Source: Aspidapion aeneum
Lineage: Eukaryota > Arthropoda > Insecta > Coleoptera > Brentidae
Assembly: GCA_963576565.1 (NCBI GenBank)
Contig: OY755045.1
Span: forward strand, 8,865,977-8,929,976
Direction of reading: 5' to 3'
DNA length: 64,000 nucleotides
In this document: in pieces, positions 10,674 through 22,118 of the stretch
Position numbering within the stretch: the first letter of the stretch is position 1
How the letters are laid out: every line of letters begins with the position of its first letter
The notes under the pieces: generated by a model
What the model saw: only the letters and a program-made list of their open reading frames with translations
What the model was told of the DNA's origin: nothing
The model's database searches: none
Made by a program: the position numbers and the translations under genes

Positions 10674-11347
10674 TACAAGACGCTAGCGCTACCAAGTCCA
10701 CTTTCAATCCCTGGCTTCGCAAGCGCAGATCTACCAATATTATTTACCTCATGTCTTAGAATAGATGCATACAGGGTGATTTTCACTTGAATGATTCTAA
10801 CCACATGAAAATAGAAAGTTTCAAAAACCTAACCTAACAAAACCTAATCAAATCTAACCGAACCGAAGGAAACTGAACCAATAATTTTTTTCAAAAAAAA
10901 AACTTTCCTGACTTCCTGCCCGGGATCCTAGAGGATGTGAATCCGAACCGAACCAAACCGAACCTAACTAAACTGAACCAAACCTAACCTAAACTAAACT
11001 ACAACACGTACTGCTAATTAGGTTTAGTTGGGTAGGGTTAGGTTTGGATAGGTTCGGTTCGGTACGGTCCGGTTCGGATTCACATCCTCTAGCATCCCAG
11101 GTAGGAAGTCAGGAAAGTTTTTTTTTTGAAAAAAAATATTGGTTTAGTTTGCTTTGGTTCGGTTCGGTTAGATCTGATTAGGTTTCGTTAGGTTAGGTTT
11201 TTGAAACTTTCTATTTTCATGTGGTTAGAATCATTCAAGTGAAAATCACCCTGTACATCGATTCTAATACATGAGGTAAATAATATTGGTAGATCTACGC
11301 ATGCGAAGCCAGGGATTGGAAGTGGACTTGGTAGCGCTAGCGTCTTG
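10674..11347. repeat. ~670-bp palindrome with degenerate CCTAA-like repeats
   Basis: Two arms of about 325 bp are inverted around ~11010. Matching phrases include GACGCTAGCGCTACCAAGTC with GACTTGGTAGCGCTAGCGTC, and GGTGATTTTCACTTGAATGA with its complement at about 11230-11250. The inner arms are dominated by AACCTAACC / AACCGAACC-type units and their complements. These are reminiscent of, but not identical to, the insect telomere unit TTAGG. No clear TSD was found. Confidence 0.8.
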
Positions 11348-11499
11348 TTATGATGTTTAGTTTTGTGTAAAAAAAAATCGACATTAACATAACTTTTTAA
11401 GCTTCCAAAAAGAGTAAATAAAAAATCTAAGAACCAAGTAGGTACGTAATATATTAATAACTCGGAAACAGTAAAAACACTAAAAGAAGTATTAAAAAT

Positions 11500-11530
11500 A
11501 TGTTGTTATTATTATTATTTTTTAACTTAA
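11500..11530. repeat. Short ATT microsatellite
   Basis: The run TTGTTATTATTATTATTTTT is a small trinucleotide tract inside the hAT copy. Confidence 0.6.
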
Positions 11531-11829
11531 TGCAAAGGATGAGCCTGTTTGGTTGAGACAAGTTTTTAATCTTTGAAAGTTGTATGCAGATATCTGCTTT
11601 ATGATTGAGTTTAGTTCTTAAGTCGGTTTTTGTAAGACGGTCAGTTATAGCAAAAGGCAACAATTTTTAACAGCAAAATTAGCTAATCCTGGATATTCAC
11701 TTCTAAGCTGAACCCAAAACTCCAACAAAATAGCTAAATTAAAAGTACCTATATAGTTTTAAGGTTTCCATCGGCTGCAATATCAATTAGTTATTCAGTT
11801 TGTTTTAAAGTTTGAGTTTGATGAGCTTT

Positions 11830-12300
11830 TTCGACTGACTGAGATTGAGAATGGATTGCAAACCCAATCAAGATCCTCTTCTTGCCTTGGAAAATATTAG
11901 TTGATTGAATTGCAGGTTCTGAAGATGGTTGGTTTTCTCAGAAGTGATTTCTGGTGATAATGGAGTCTTTGACTCGGACAAAATCATGCAGTGTTGGAAA
12001 GCACTCAGTCACTCCTCTATTTAGACAAGATTCCTAAAACTGTATTTTATTTAACATAGCCTGGATTTTTGTCATGTGTGAGATAACTGTGACAGAAGTT
12101 TCCTAAAGTGATAAGTTTAATTCAATAAAGCTTGAAAAGATATCGGCAAGATATGCCAAACATTTTAACCACTTGACTCAGTTATTCTTGATGACAATTG
12201 AAATGAAGAGTCATTAAGAAATACCATCATTGACCATCACCTCATTTCGCAGAGTAAGTAGTGACTGTCGCAATTTCCAAACTACCTTTACTCTACTAAG
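11830..12300 (-). pseudogene. hAT transposase remnant (SCAND3/ZBED5/FAM200-like)
   Basis: On the minus strand, pieces read LRNEVMVNDG, KCLAYLADIFSSF-ELNLSL, VTVISHMTKIQAML and SCLNRGVTECFPTLHDFV. The order 'LAYLADIF, then NELNLSLQG-like, then KI.AF..K...W, then FPTLHDF' is characteristic of the mid-region of domesticated-type hAT transposases such as those related to SCAND3 and ZBED5. Several stops and frameshifts interrupt it. No DDE residues or C-terminal dimerisation region are visible. Confidence 0.65.
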
Positions 12301-12441
12301 AATATTTATTGTATTTACAACATGACACTAATGACTATTTCATTTTTGGGTGACAACAAATATTTTTTTATTTTATTATCTTGTTGCGCTTCGGAACCCT
12401 GGGGTTACGCGGAACCCAGTTTAAGAATCGCTGCTCTAGAA

Positions 12442-12795
12442 AAAGCTAGAAAATACTGGCCCTTAAACAGCCAAACAAAAGGTTATTAAATTTAAGGAAG
12501 ACCATATAAGAATACACCTTGCTTGTGCAAGCAAAACTAAAGAAAACGAGCTCAGTAAATGATACCCTTGAAGGTGTTAAAGGGTCATTTACAGGGATCC
12601 TGTTCTTCGTCTCCCTTTTTCTACAATCGTAAATTTTTTCGGGGGGCATTTTTACTTCCTTTCGGATCGTTTTGGAAGTTCGTAATTTTGCTTACATGGC
12701 ACCCCTTTTTGCCTTTCTTTGATTTGAAAAACGGAAATGACCTGGTATCACGCGAAAATTTAGAAAGTGACTTAAAACAAATTTTTTGTAAGTTT
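12442..12795. other. Unassigned stretch
   Basis: No element end was recognised. Open frames on both strands overlap here but show no recognisable protein and are biased only by AT composition. Confidence 0.4.
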
Positions 12796-12845
12796 ATAAT
12801 TTTTACCTTCCTAGCCCGCGTAGCAATGGCTAGAGAAAGTATTAT
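12796..12845. repeat. Fragment of repeat family J
   Basis: The phrase TTTTTACCTTCCTAGCCCGC and following AATGGCTAGAGA match both units at 947-2583. The fragment is cut off next to the Jockey copy. Confidence 0.65.
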
Positions 12846-12874
12846 TTTTGACAAAAAAGTTTTTTTTTTCAGAT

Positions 12875-13833
12875 TTTATTTTATTTTTTAATTTGTCAAA
12901 CACACTGTGTTTATTGTATTACAATCTAGTCAGTAAGACTAATTAGCAATTTTGTTTTAACTTAATTTACTGGAAAAGTCAGATTTAAACTTAGGGTTTA
13001 CTCAGCAGTTCTCCCCGCTTTGTTTGGTCTGTAACTCACAATTGTGTTGTGTTTATAGCATTACTTTGTTTTATGTAATTCACTTAGTTTACTAGCTCAA
13101 ACGCTTCACTCTTTTTAGTCTTCGAACTAGCATAGTATTGTCTAGATGCTGAATTGCTTCCACATTCACATGCTGATGGAGTCTATCTTCGTGACTTTTT
13201 GCGTACTTTTTTATAGTCTCTGCTACAGTTTCGATTTTTAGATCTCGATGAAGGTCACTATTTCGAACGTACCAAGGTGCATTCACAGTTTCTTAATACT
13301 TTATTTTAAAATTTCTGTAAAACTAGAATGTTACTCTCTTTAGCACAACCCCATAGTTGAATACCATAGGTCCATACTGGTTTCAGTATTTGTCTATAAA
13401 GCAGTAACTTATTATGAATTGTTAAATTGGACTTCCTTCCAATTAGCAAGTTTATTTTTCTATACCTTATCTCAAGTTTTTCTTTTTTTTTTCTTAACAT
13501 GTGCTTTCCAGCGCAATTTGGCATCAAGTGTCATACCGAGATATTTTGCCTGATTTGAATATGGTACGGGAATATTGTTAATTGTTATTTGTATGTGATT
13601 TATATTTTTGTTTGTAAAATCAACATGAATTGATTTGGTTTCATTTAATTTTATTCGCCACTTTGTGGTCCAACTGTGAACTTCGGTGACTGCATCCTGA
13701 AGTTTTTCTATGCATTTTTCAATAGATCTTTCTACCGTCAATAAACCAGTATCATCGGCAAATGTTGCTAAGTGACAATTTTCTGGCTTTGGGATATCGC
13801 AAGTGAATAATAAGTATAGATAAGGGCCTAGTA
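12875..13833 (-). mobile_element. Jockey-type LINE, 5'-truncated, with TSD
   Basis: Minus-strand pieces are FADDTGLLTV (partly), EVHSWTTKWRIKLNETKSIH, QAKYLGMTLDAKLRWKAHVK, then INLLIGRKSNLTIHNKLLLY, WTYGIQLWGCAKESNI and the C-terminal APWYVRNSDLHRDLKI. These are the Jockey ORF2 YLG and thumb-region motifs. The A-rich 3' end and the truncated 5' end are flanked by TTTTTCAGAT (12865-12874 and 13834-13843), a 10-bp TSD. At least two frameshifts are present. Related copies lie at 38426-39583 and 54735-55160. Confidence 0.85.
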
Positions 13834-13843
13834 TTTTTCAGAT

Positions 13844-14574
13844 AACGCCGAAAATGTGTTATTTGGGTGTATTTTGACCTATCTTAGCAATATCGTCGTG
13901 ATGTCTGTCTGTGTGTGTGTTTATATTATTTCTGTCTGGAACACGATAGCTCCTAAACCGCTGAGCCAATTTTCATAAAATTTTCAGATAAATTAGTGTT
14001 CGACACGAGCTGATTAGATTTTGGTCAAAATCCCTAAATGCTAATGACAATATTTTTTTTTTAAAAATGCACTTTTTAAAAATGCGATTTTCGAAATATA
14101 GTAGACTACATTTTGCTCAATAATTTGTGTTCTAACCAAAAACTTTCTAAGTGCTTTAGTTTCTGAGATATTTATAAAAAAGGCTAATATATCATGGCTA
14201 TATCATGGGTATCAGATCCGTCTTCTTTTTGGTCTTGATTTTACAAAATTATTGAAATCCAAACTATAACTGGTTACAATGCAGATTTAGGAAAATAGAG
14301 TATACAAATATGCATTCAAATAGGTGTATCTATAGATCTATCAGATCGAGTGCCTGATTATCAAGTCAATCCGCATCTAGATTGCCCTGATTGCTTGTAA
14401 CCGATGTGCAAAATTTCAAATTTAAATGAGGCCAATCAGTCGTGTCACACAAGCTGATGCCAGGCCCGCTGAATTACTTTGATATCGAACCCTACCTCGG
14501 CCCACTGACAACCACTCTATATACTCTATGAATTAGACTCTGGATATTAGAGTAGGAATCGAAATAGTGGTACA
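13844..14574. other. Unassigned stretch with GT microsatellite and AACCGCTGA motif
   Basis: GTCTGTCTGTGTGTGTGTTT (13904-13923) is followed by CTAAACCGCTGAGCCAATTT and TCATAAAATTTTCAG. The same microsatellite-plus-motif pairing occurs in repeat families D and E. Nothing coding was recognised. Confidence 0.5.
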
Positions 14575-14740
14575 GCTGGATTCATAAAAAATGTCGCAAA
14601 ATTTTCCCTAGATTTGATGCATTTTTAACGATTTGGCAATAAGGGTCATTGCTTCATCATTATGTTTTAAAGAATTGAAAGAAAATAAAATTGGACGTGT
14701 TTATCCGTCTTGTTGCGCATGCAATGTACGTCAGCGGCCT
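14575..14740 (-). repeat. Repeat family S, copy 2 (inverted)
   Basis: The reverse complement of this block matches 9318-9640, including GCATCAAATCTAGGGAAAAT and GATAAACACG. Confidence 0.65.
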
Positions 14741-14816
14741 TTCTATATTTGTTATGATTAAAATTCTGCTTGTTCCTAAATGTAAATAACTCACTTACTT
14801 TTACAAACAAACAAAA

Positions 14817-15364
14817 GGCCTTTTTCCTCGCAGTAACTACAAGTTACCAGGTAACCTGGTTGCACGTTTTCTCTTTTTCTTCGCTGAGTAACACTAACTA
14901 TGACGTCACGAGCAACCACACAGTGTAACCTGCATAGCAGAGGTGATTGCTGAAATATTAAGGTTAAGATCGTTTTTTTTTTCAAAATGTTTGATTTTAA
15001 TATTATACATTAATAACGAATTATGTTTGCTAAAAATGAAGCACATCCCTTGAAGTTTGGTACTATATTAATTCAACTGCAACTAGCTTTAAAATATACT
15101 GTCTTTGGTGTTCTGTGGTACTGCGGACTTACCACAGAACACCACTACTAGAGGTATTTAAAACTAAAAGCGAAGTTCTAAAAAAAATCAATTCCAGCAA
15201 TTAGTTCTTTTCTGGATTTCAGAATTTGCTGGTAAAAACAAAAACAAACAATTGGAAATGTCATCCACAGCTGACTGTCTGACGTCATAAAGCGGTTACT
15301 CGGAGTAACCGTGACGTCATTTCGAGTAACTTAAATGAGTGACTAGTAACCTCGAGGAAAAAGG
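14817..15364. mobile_element. TIR element G, copy 1
   Basis: The left end CCTTTTTCCTCGCAGTAACT and, on the other strand, CCTTTTTCCTCGAGGTTACT form the TIR. Internally it carries TGACGTCA-like sites and a hairpin built on GGTGTTCTGTGGTA. A second copy, in inverted order, is at 45075-45781. It is non-coding. Confidence 0.75.
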
Positions 15365-15573
15365 GTTTTACTAATATAATTTAAGTTGTCAGCAGTGAGC
15401 GACACATCATGCAACATATAACAGGCACGTTTGTCCATCACCCCCGGTATATGATTTGTCAAAAATAATATATTTTTATTTTCCGACGCTCAAGGATCGA
15501 AGGCGCGTCTCGTTCCTTCCTTTGATTGAGTTTGTCACGTCTTTATTGCCTTAAAATGTATCATACATACAGC

Positions 15574-16245
15574 TCTAGTTATGCTTTACCTGTTTAGTAT
15601 GACGCCACTCCAAGCTTAAAAAAACCAAGGCCAACAAAAAAATACAGGCCACGACCCTGAAAAAATCAGCTGTTCTCGGGGGGCTGACTTACGTTGGGTC
15701 TTATGGTATGTCAGACGTTTTTTTATGATATTTTCAAAATGTCACTACAGATTTCCGCGAAATTTCAGTTAAATATTCTCAGACACCATCCCGATATTTC
15801 ACCAAACTTTTGTAAGGTTGCAAATCTTCAAGAATTAGCATTCCTTATTTTAAATTCAAATTACCCGCCATGTACCGCATGCCAACTGTTATATTTGACA
15901 TGTATTTGACATTGTCATCTGTGATTGTCAAATTCGCTTCTGCTTTAAACTTAATTTTTGTGTGAGCTAATGAACGGCTATGAAAAATTTAGGATTACTT
16001 TACATTTAAAAAAAATTGTTCTGCCGGAATAAAGTAAAAACAATCTCAAAACCGGCTTTATTTAAACCGTCATTCCAACTTCAATATTTTAAAGACAATC
16101 AGCTGTGTCGTGACGTGACCATCAAAAAAAAATCAGCCCCGATGTGACGTCAACAAAGTGGAGGATCGTGGCCCGTCCGTTTTGATAGCCCTGGTTGTGC
16201 TTTACCTGTTTAGTATGACGCCACTTCAAGTTTGAAGAGACCAAT
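15574..16245. mobile_element. Inverted-repeat element T between ~45-bp direct repeats
   Basis: The two flanks TGCTTTACCTGTTTAGTATG plus ACGCCACTyCAAG (15580-15627 and 16197-16243) are direct repeats of about 45 bp. Between them, the ends GGCCAACAAAA with CAGGCCACGACCCTG are mirrored by AGGATCGTGGCCCG and TTTTGATAGCCC. Both ends also carry ATCAGC(TG/CC) blocks next to GACGTCA-like sites. Nothing coding was recognised. Confidence 0.55.
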
Positions 16246-16775
16246 ACTTTTTGTGAATAATTTACTGATTGTTAGATAATGATATCACTCTACTCACAGA
16301 GTACCCATCAAACCATGGAGTTTGTCAAAGTTATATACCAGATATCGCACCCCAAAATTACATTTCAACTCATCTCGGCCATGTCACCTCATATCATAAT
16401 TTCGTCCTTGTCCCTCCCACGGGAATAGAAAATGACAGACCTAGTTAATAGGGCTTGAGGGTTAGGTTCGATATGTGCGTTGCTGGTTAGAGTTGAAAGC
16501 TCCCTGGGGCGTAAAATTCAAATTAGGGAAAATTCTAAATTGCAATCATAGAAGGAAGCTGATGTGTAGCTGTGTGTGTGCTACACACGCTTAAATATAG
16601 GTACGCGAAGCTTTAAATAAAGTTAAACAGGTTTGAAGAGGGACGCTTATTACAGGAAAATATAAATTACCAAACTTATTTAACGAATTTTGTAACACAA
16701 AATAAAAAAAGGAAACAAATTAAATACTGAAAGCATATTCTGTAACAGCAGAAATAATTCAGAGAATAATAGCGT
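16246..16775. other. Unassigned stretch
   Basis: No frame or repeat recognised. Confidence 0.4.
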
Positions 16776-16983
16776 GCCGGGCACTATTCTGACAGTTTTC
16801 CATTGAAAACTGAGAGTTAATCTGTTAAAATTGTCATACCAAAGTCGAATTTATAAATCCACTCGTTTATTTTCCATTAATAATGGCGGCACTATTAATC
16901 CCGGCTCTTATAATACACAAAGGCCTAATTTTGAAAGAAGACAGCTGTTCTTATAATGCGAAACTGTCAGAATAGTGCCCGGC
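16776..16983. mobile_element. 208-bp MITE with perfect 22-bp TIR
   Basis: The ends GCCGGGCACTATTCTGACAG plus TT and their exact complement are inverted repeats. The interior is non-coding. No convincing target duplication was found. Confidence 0.75.
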
Positions 16984-17461
16984 ATTATTACTGCCTAGAT
17001 TTATTGCAAAAGTCCCTAATAAGATAAAGTTGTTTTTCTTTCTATCAGAGACAAGAGTACGAAATGTTAAAATGATTTTATCAGAAAAACTTTCTTCAAC
17101 AAACAACACTAGTAAAGTCGGTAGTAAGTATTTTTATAGCTTTTGTAAATAAAAGAAATTTTGAAACTTGACATAAAATATCCAATTTAAAAATTCAATT
17201 AGAACCAGATATAAAACCAGAAATCATGGGACACTTAAAACCGAAAGACATAAAATTAAAAAGGAACCAAAAAGGACCTTTCGCACGCTGCAGGAGACCA
17301 AAAAAAGGATCCAATTTCAGGTGCCACATAAAAAACTGAAAGAAATTTACGGCCATATAAATAAAATAAAGCGGGATTTGATTCGTGATCAAGACAAACT
17401 GATAGTGGTTTTGAGTTTAGTCATTTACAAAGTGAAATAGCGAAAGAAATAAAATATTACA

Positions 17462-17464
<3 letters not shown>
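16984..17464. other. Unassigned stretch
   Basis: A-rich sequence with no recognised coding or repeat content. Confidence 0.4.
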
Positions 17465-17528
<64 letters not shown>

Positions 17529-18317
17529 CGGTTTCACAACATTCTACGTCTTTCGATACCCAATCTCCACTCGTTTCTGTTTGCCCATAATTCATCATCT
17601 AGACCTCTTATTCTTATTTCACTGTCTATTCCTTCTCTCCAGCTTCTCCTTGGCCGTCCTTGTTTTCTGCGGCCAGTTGGTTTCCATTGTAGTATTTGTT
17701 TAGGGAGTCTTTCATCATTCATTCTTTGTACATGTCCGTACCACACCAGTTGTTTTGTTCTTATATTATCCACTAAAGTACGTTCACCCACTGTCATAAA
17801 TTCTCTTATTCTTTGATTTGTAACTCTTTCTCTTTGTCATTTCCCTGTTGCTCTTCTCCAATAGTCCATCTCCGTAGCGGAAAGCATTTTTTCTGTTCTA
17901 TGCTTGATTGGCCATACTTCTGAGCCGTATGTAATAATACTTTTCACAATGGTGTTATATATAAGCTTTTTGTTATGTTTTGATATACTTTGTTATTGCT
18001 TTTCTTCCTTGTACGTTTCGATCTTTTATAGCTTTGTCTAGTGTTCCGTCAGCTGTAATTTTTAGACCTAAGTATTTATACTCATTACAGGACTGAATTC
18101 GCTGCCTGGTATTTAAGATTAGATCCTGTTTCATTCCTCCGATACACATATACGTCTTATTTGGATTATCCTCTAGTCCCCACTTATTGTACTCTTCTAT
18201 TAGTTTTCGTGTCATATATTCGAGGTCGTCATAATCCTGAGCCACTACTATCTGATCATCGGCGAAACATAAAGTATACAAGGTGGTTTCGTCCAACGGA
18301 ATTCCCATGTTTTGGCA
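17465..18317 (-). mobile_element. LINE family A, 3' half with (AT)n tail
   Basis: The 60-bp AT run (17465-17524) is the tail. Going upstream on the minus strand, the frame gives GHVQRMNDERLPKQILQWKP, GRRKQGRPRRSW and DELWANRNEWRLGI, then NVQGRKAITKY and KYLGLKITADGTLDKAI. The reverse-transcriptase box follows: TLYTLCFADDQIVVAQDY (catalytic FADD) with LIEEYNKWGLE. It is 5'-truncated at about 18317, just upstream of the KCQNMGIPLDE segment. One-base shifts separate the frames. Confidence 0.85.
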
Positions 18318-18917
18318 TTTACACAAAAAAATTAAGAGAAGAAAAAAGAATATGTAAAAAAATAAAAAATAATATGCCCCTTAGTTCATTTGAATTTCTT
18401 AATATTACAGATAAAAAAATAAAGAAAATAAACAAGGAAATAAACGTAAAAACGGAGGTTCAATGTGATTTTAGCTCGTTAATTTAACTCCTTAATGTCA
18501 CTTTCGATATAAGTTATATTGATGATCATAAAATTTTCTAAGAGTCATTACAGTCTTTTCCTTTTGATATTAAACGCAATGGACGTTCGTTGGTTCAAAA
18601 CACATTTATCAATAGTCAGGATAGATGATTTTATAAATTGTGACAAATCGTTTTGTTTTAGAGGTGTCGCGAATATCTAGAAATACTTAATCATGTTTTA
18701 AGATTAACATCATTTATTTCTGTTTATTTCATCTTGCTTTTCATCCTGTGTAATGATGCCTTAGGTAAGGTGAATGATTCTTTCTTCGAATCTTCAACTC
18801 TATTGAGCGGTCCAAAGAAGGGTTGTATTTTCTGCCCACACATATTTTCTTCTTTATGTACTTCAATTACTTTTCTTCAAAGTATCGTTACAAAACTTCG
18901 GTTTATTTTGGTCTCAA
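18318..18917. other. Unassigned stretch
   Basis: A plus-strand lysine-rich frame ending at 18487 is open over ~55 residues but has no recognisable similarity. Nothing else was recognised. Confidence 0.4.
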
Positions 18918-19185
18918 TTTTACTACTACTACTACTACTACTACTACTATGTCGGTTTAGAACGTTTTTCTACGTTGTCCAATGCCTATTCTCCACCTCC
19001 TTCGACAATCATCTATTTCCAAGTTTTTTTGCCTCATTGATGTTTGGATTGACTGTTGTGATTCCAGTTTGGGATGCCCTTTTTTTCTGCGCCCTCTTGG
19101 TTACTATTCTAGGACCCGCTTTGGTAATCTTTCGTCGTTCATCCGTTGTACATGGCCGTACCATATCAGTTGTATATTCTCCTCA
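18918..19185 (-). mobile_element. LINE family C, 3' end with (TAG)n tail
   Basis: (TAC)n at 18921-18949 is the complement of the family tail. It is followed by the complement of GTTCTAAACCGACAT and the GRPK.EWQQSIQ / RQL-WYGHVQRMNDERL coding block. It is truncated at about 19185 and lies head-to-head with the next copy, which is on the plus strand. Confidence 0.8.
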
Positions 19186-19239
19186 AAAGAGCAAAGACCT
19201 TAAAGCTTGTAATCTTAACTAAATTTTAGTAACAGAACT

Positions 19240-20199
19240 CTTGAACCTATTAACTGGAGGAAAGATTATGGACATACAAAAAGCAAATGATACCATTCCA
19301 GTAGAAAAATTATGGACAGTGTTAGAACAAACTAATACAATACATACATAAAAGCGATAAAATAACTATACAAAGAGTCAAAATCTAAAATTAAAATTGG
19401 AAATGAACTTTCAAAAGAATTCCTGGTAGCAAAAGGCTTAAGACAGGAATGTTGTAATTCTCCTACCATTTTTAAAATATATATCGCAGTAGCTCTAAAA
19501 AATTGCCGTAAAGTACTACAGTTTGCTGACGACCAAGTAAATGTAGCTAATGATAGAGAAGACATGTATATGATGAGACAGTTAACGGAAGAATACCAAA
19601 AGTGGGGTTTAACAGTGAACGTGGACAAGACAAAGTACTTATGTATTGAAAAAGAGTTTTAAGAACTAGACAATGCACAAACAATACCTTCATGTCATGA
19701 GTATGTATACTTGGGTGTCACATTTGATAAGACAGGAACAGACTGTAAAGAACTGGAAAAAAGAATAGTAATAGCAACAAAGGTTATTGGATATCTTAAC
19801 AGTATTTTATGGAGCAAAGAGAAAAGCACGCTGTTGTATGGAATAGAGACTTGTCGCGTAACAAAAAATAAAAAACAAAAATGGAAAGTGTCGAAATGGA
19901 TGCAATAAGAAGATCAACGAGAATATCTAGAACCGATCATATAAGAAATGAGATCATAAAAAACAGAATGGCAATCGGGGGAAGCATAACGGATGACAGC
20001 ACTAAAAGACAACTGATATGGTACGGCCATGTACAATGGATGAACGATAAAAGATTACGAAAGCAGGTCCTACAATGGCAACCAATAGGGCGCAGAAAAA
20101 GAGGGCGTCCTAAACTGGAATGGCAACAGTCCATCCAAAGATCAATGAGTCACGAAAACCTGACAGAAGATGAAGGAGGTGGAGAATAGGCGTCGGACA
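19240..20199 (+). mobile_element. LINE family C, RT to 3' end, degenerate
   Basis: Reads VPVEKLWTVLEQ-like sequence near 19300, then an SPTIFKIYIAVAL block and QFADDQVNVANDRED (FADD catalytic box, frame-shifted). After these come LTEEYQKWGLTVNVDKTKYL, YLGVTFDKTGTDCKELEKRI and the tail SRTDHIRNEIIKNRMAI and GRRKRGRPKLEWQQSIQRSM. It is truncated at about 20199 before the usual (TAG)n tail. Confidence 0.8.
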
Positions 20200-20913
20200 C
20201 CGTGAGCAATGTTAAGCCAGTTCACCATTTCCTTGCAGTGTTTTTTTTTGGCGTCCCGCAAGGTTCGGTACGCCAGTGAATTCTTATTTAAATATCTCAG
20301 ATTCGTAATCATCTTTCAATCAAAAAGTGCACTGTGGCGGTTTCTCGACCCCAGCTAGCCACAGAGAGATTGTGCTCCATCATTCATTTAAGCCTTTCTT
20401 GATCAAAGAATGCCGCCGCCTTGTTATAAACGTCAAATAAGATTCGGTTTTTAATGCCTTAAACAGATTCACAGTCACAACTACCTTTTTTACGGCTTTA
20501 TAAAAACCACGGGCCTTATATAATTTAAGATTGATTGGAATGAATTGATAATAGAGTAAAGAGGAGGTTATTATGATGTCTTATTACCTAATTTACTGCT
20601 ACTTTTTTCGGTGCCATATTGAAATGTCAAAAAAAAACAATCGATGATTTTGCGTCTCTTCTTCATTGCGTTTAGCGCGTTTATTCGGCTATTTTATTTT
20701 CGACAAAAATACTTTTCGCTTAAATTACTTTCTTCTTTTTCATTTTTCAGCTTTTTTGCGGTTCGGCCTTTTTATGATTTGACTATTTACAATTCGATCA
20801 TTCCGCAAATCGACTGAACTAGGTTTCGATGATTTTACGTTTCGGTGCTTTTTCGTTTCGACATTTTTAAGAATCAACGATATTACACTTTGTCCAAATT
20901 ATTTTCTACTATA
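20200..20913. other. Unassigned stretch with a tiny RT-like remnant
   Basis: TTTGGCGTCCCGCAAGGTTC (20249-20268) translates to FGVPQGS, the conserved turn of non-LTR reverse transcriptases, but is flanked by no further similarity. The rest is AT-rich, with repeated TTTTCGACAAAAATAC-like phrases. Confidence 0.4.
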
Positions 20914-21829
20914 AGGATGATTCTACCAAAAGTGGGCTATATGGATATCATTTTTGGTGATTGCCTTTAAATAACAGTACAGCACAGTAAATAATTTTGT
21001 TTTTTTAAATTTATGTAACTAATTAGGTGTAAGCTCAGAAACATGTATTTTCTCGAATTTTAGGAATTATTGCATAAAAATTCCAGAGGGATGAGTACCA
21101 GAGGAATGAGTTTTTTAATGGTTTCCAATTTAAATCAAAATCTATTTAGACTACTTAACTTAAGTTTTATATAAACAAAGTTCTACTTATAATTTTAAAA
21201 CAATCAACAAAAATATTATACTATTGATATCAGTCGAATATTTACTTACCAGAGGAATGATAATTGAAGCGTTCCTTTTTGATTTCTCTGAAAAAAACTA
21301 ATTTTCTGCCGAAAATAAAAAGATCTATAACTTAAACCAAACTAAAGTTGACATTATCTGTCACAACTTGTCACCCTCACAAGTAAATTAGATATCCAGG
21401 GCCGTCTCTTTCTCTAAAAATTAACCGGTGGTATTCACAAATATTGTGTTATTAAAAATGGAGCACGTTTAAAATTGTAAAATTTTCCGGAGAAAATGTA
21501 AATTCGGATTTTAAAAAATATGACTGCAAACTTAAGTTTTATCAATTTTTTGATAAATAGTTAAGACTTGGTTAAATATTATTTATTAGGATATTTTTTT
21601 CAATCTGAGTTTTTAATATTTGGTTTGGGACTACACCAGAGGAATGAGGTATTTGCTTTGTAATAAAAAAAATTATAAACCTGCAATTTTTTTTTTACTT
21701 TAAACTCAAATGCTCCATTAAGAAAACATTTCGTTTTAAATCTTATAACTAAAACTATACTTCATTTGCAGTCTGTGTTTGAAAAATATGCATTCCCACT
21801 CCACAGCACCATTTCTGTAGAATCACCCA
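20914..21829. mobile_element. TIR element V with CCAGAGGAATGAG motifs
   Basis: The left AGGATGATTCTACCAAAAGT mirrors the right ATTTCTGTAGAATCACCCA. The interior carries the phrase ACCAGAGGAATGA four times (near 21086-21112, 21250, 21634). No frame was recognised, and the TSD is unclear. Confidence 0.55.
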
Positions 21830-22118
21830 TATTATTTTCGACAATTTTACGGATTGACAAAACTACGTTTCGTTTAAATTATTTTCGTTTATTTTACTTT
21901 TGATTGTTTTATTTTCGACCAACTTACGGTTTTTTATGGCGAGACTTTTTTCTATATTTGATTCTTTGTTTTCTCAAGGTAGATTTATTTAGACAGGTTA
22001 AACCTTTGTTATTTCTAACAAATTTTTATTTTCTTTTTATTTCAAATCATAATCCTTTAAGTAGAGATTTTTACCATCCTTTTTTACGTCTTTTATTTCT
22101 TTTGATTTTCTACGTATT
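21830..22118. other. T-rich spacer
   Basis: Nothing recognised apart from low complexity. Confidence 0.4.

Larger units (their letters stand above)
9797..12433 (-). mobile_element. hAT transposon (SCAND3/ZBED5-like), nested and decayed
   Basis: The ends CAGTGGTTCTCAAACT and, on the other strand, CAGCGATTCTTAAACT form the TIR (13/16). They are flanked by a perfect 8-bp target duplication CTCTAGAA (9789-9796 and 12434-12441), which is diagnostic for hAT. Transposase remnants are on the minus strand at 11830-12300. Two further elements are nested inside, at 9890-10668 and 10674-11347. Confidence 0.9.

Noticed and set aside
10850..11170. Telomere-like tract
   Set aside because: Units are irregular mixtures of AACCTAA, AACCGAA and AACCAAA arranged as an internal palindrome nested in a hAT, not a (TTAGG)n array. 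Recorded as a finding but not annotated as telomere.
18734..19222. A 162-residue plus-strand frame
   Set aside because: Its second half is antisense to a LINE family C 3' end and includes the (TAC)n tail. The first half has no recognised similarity.
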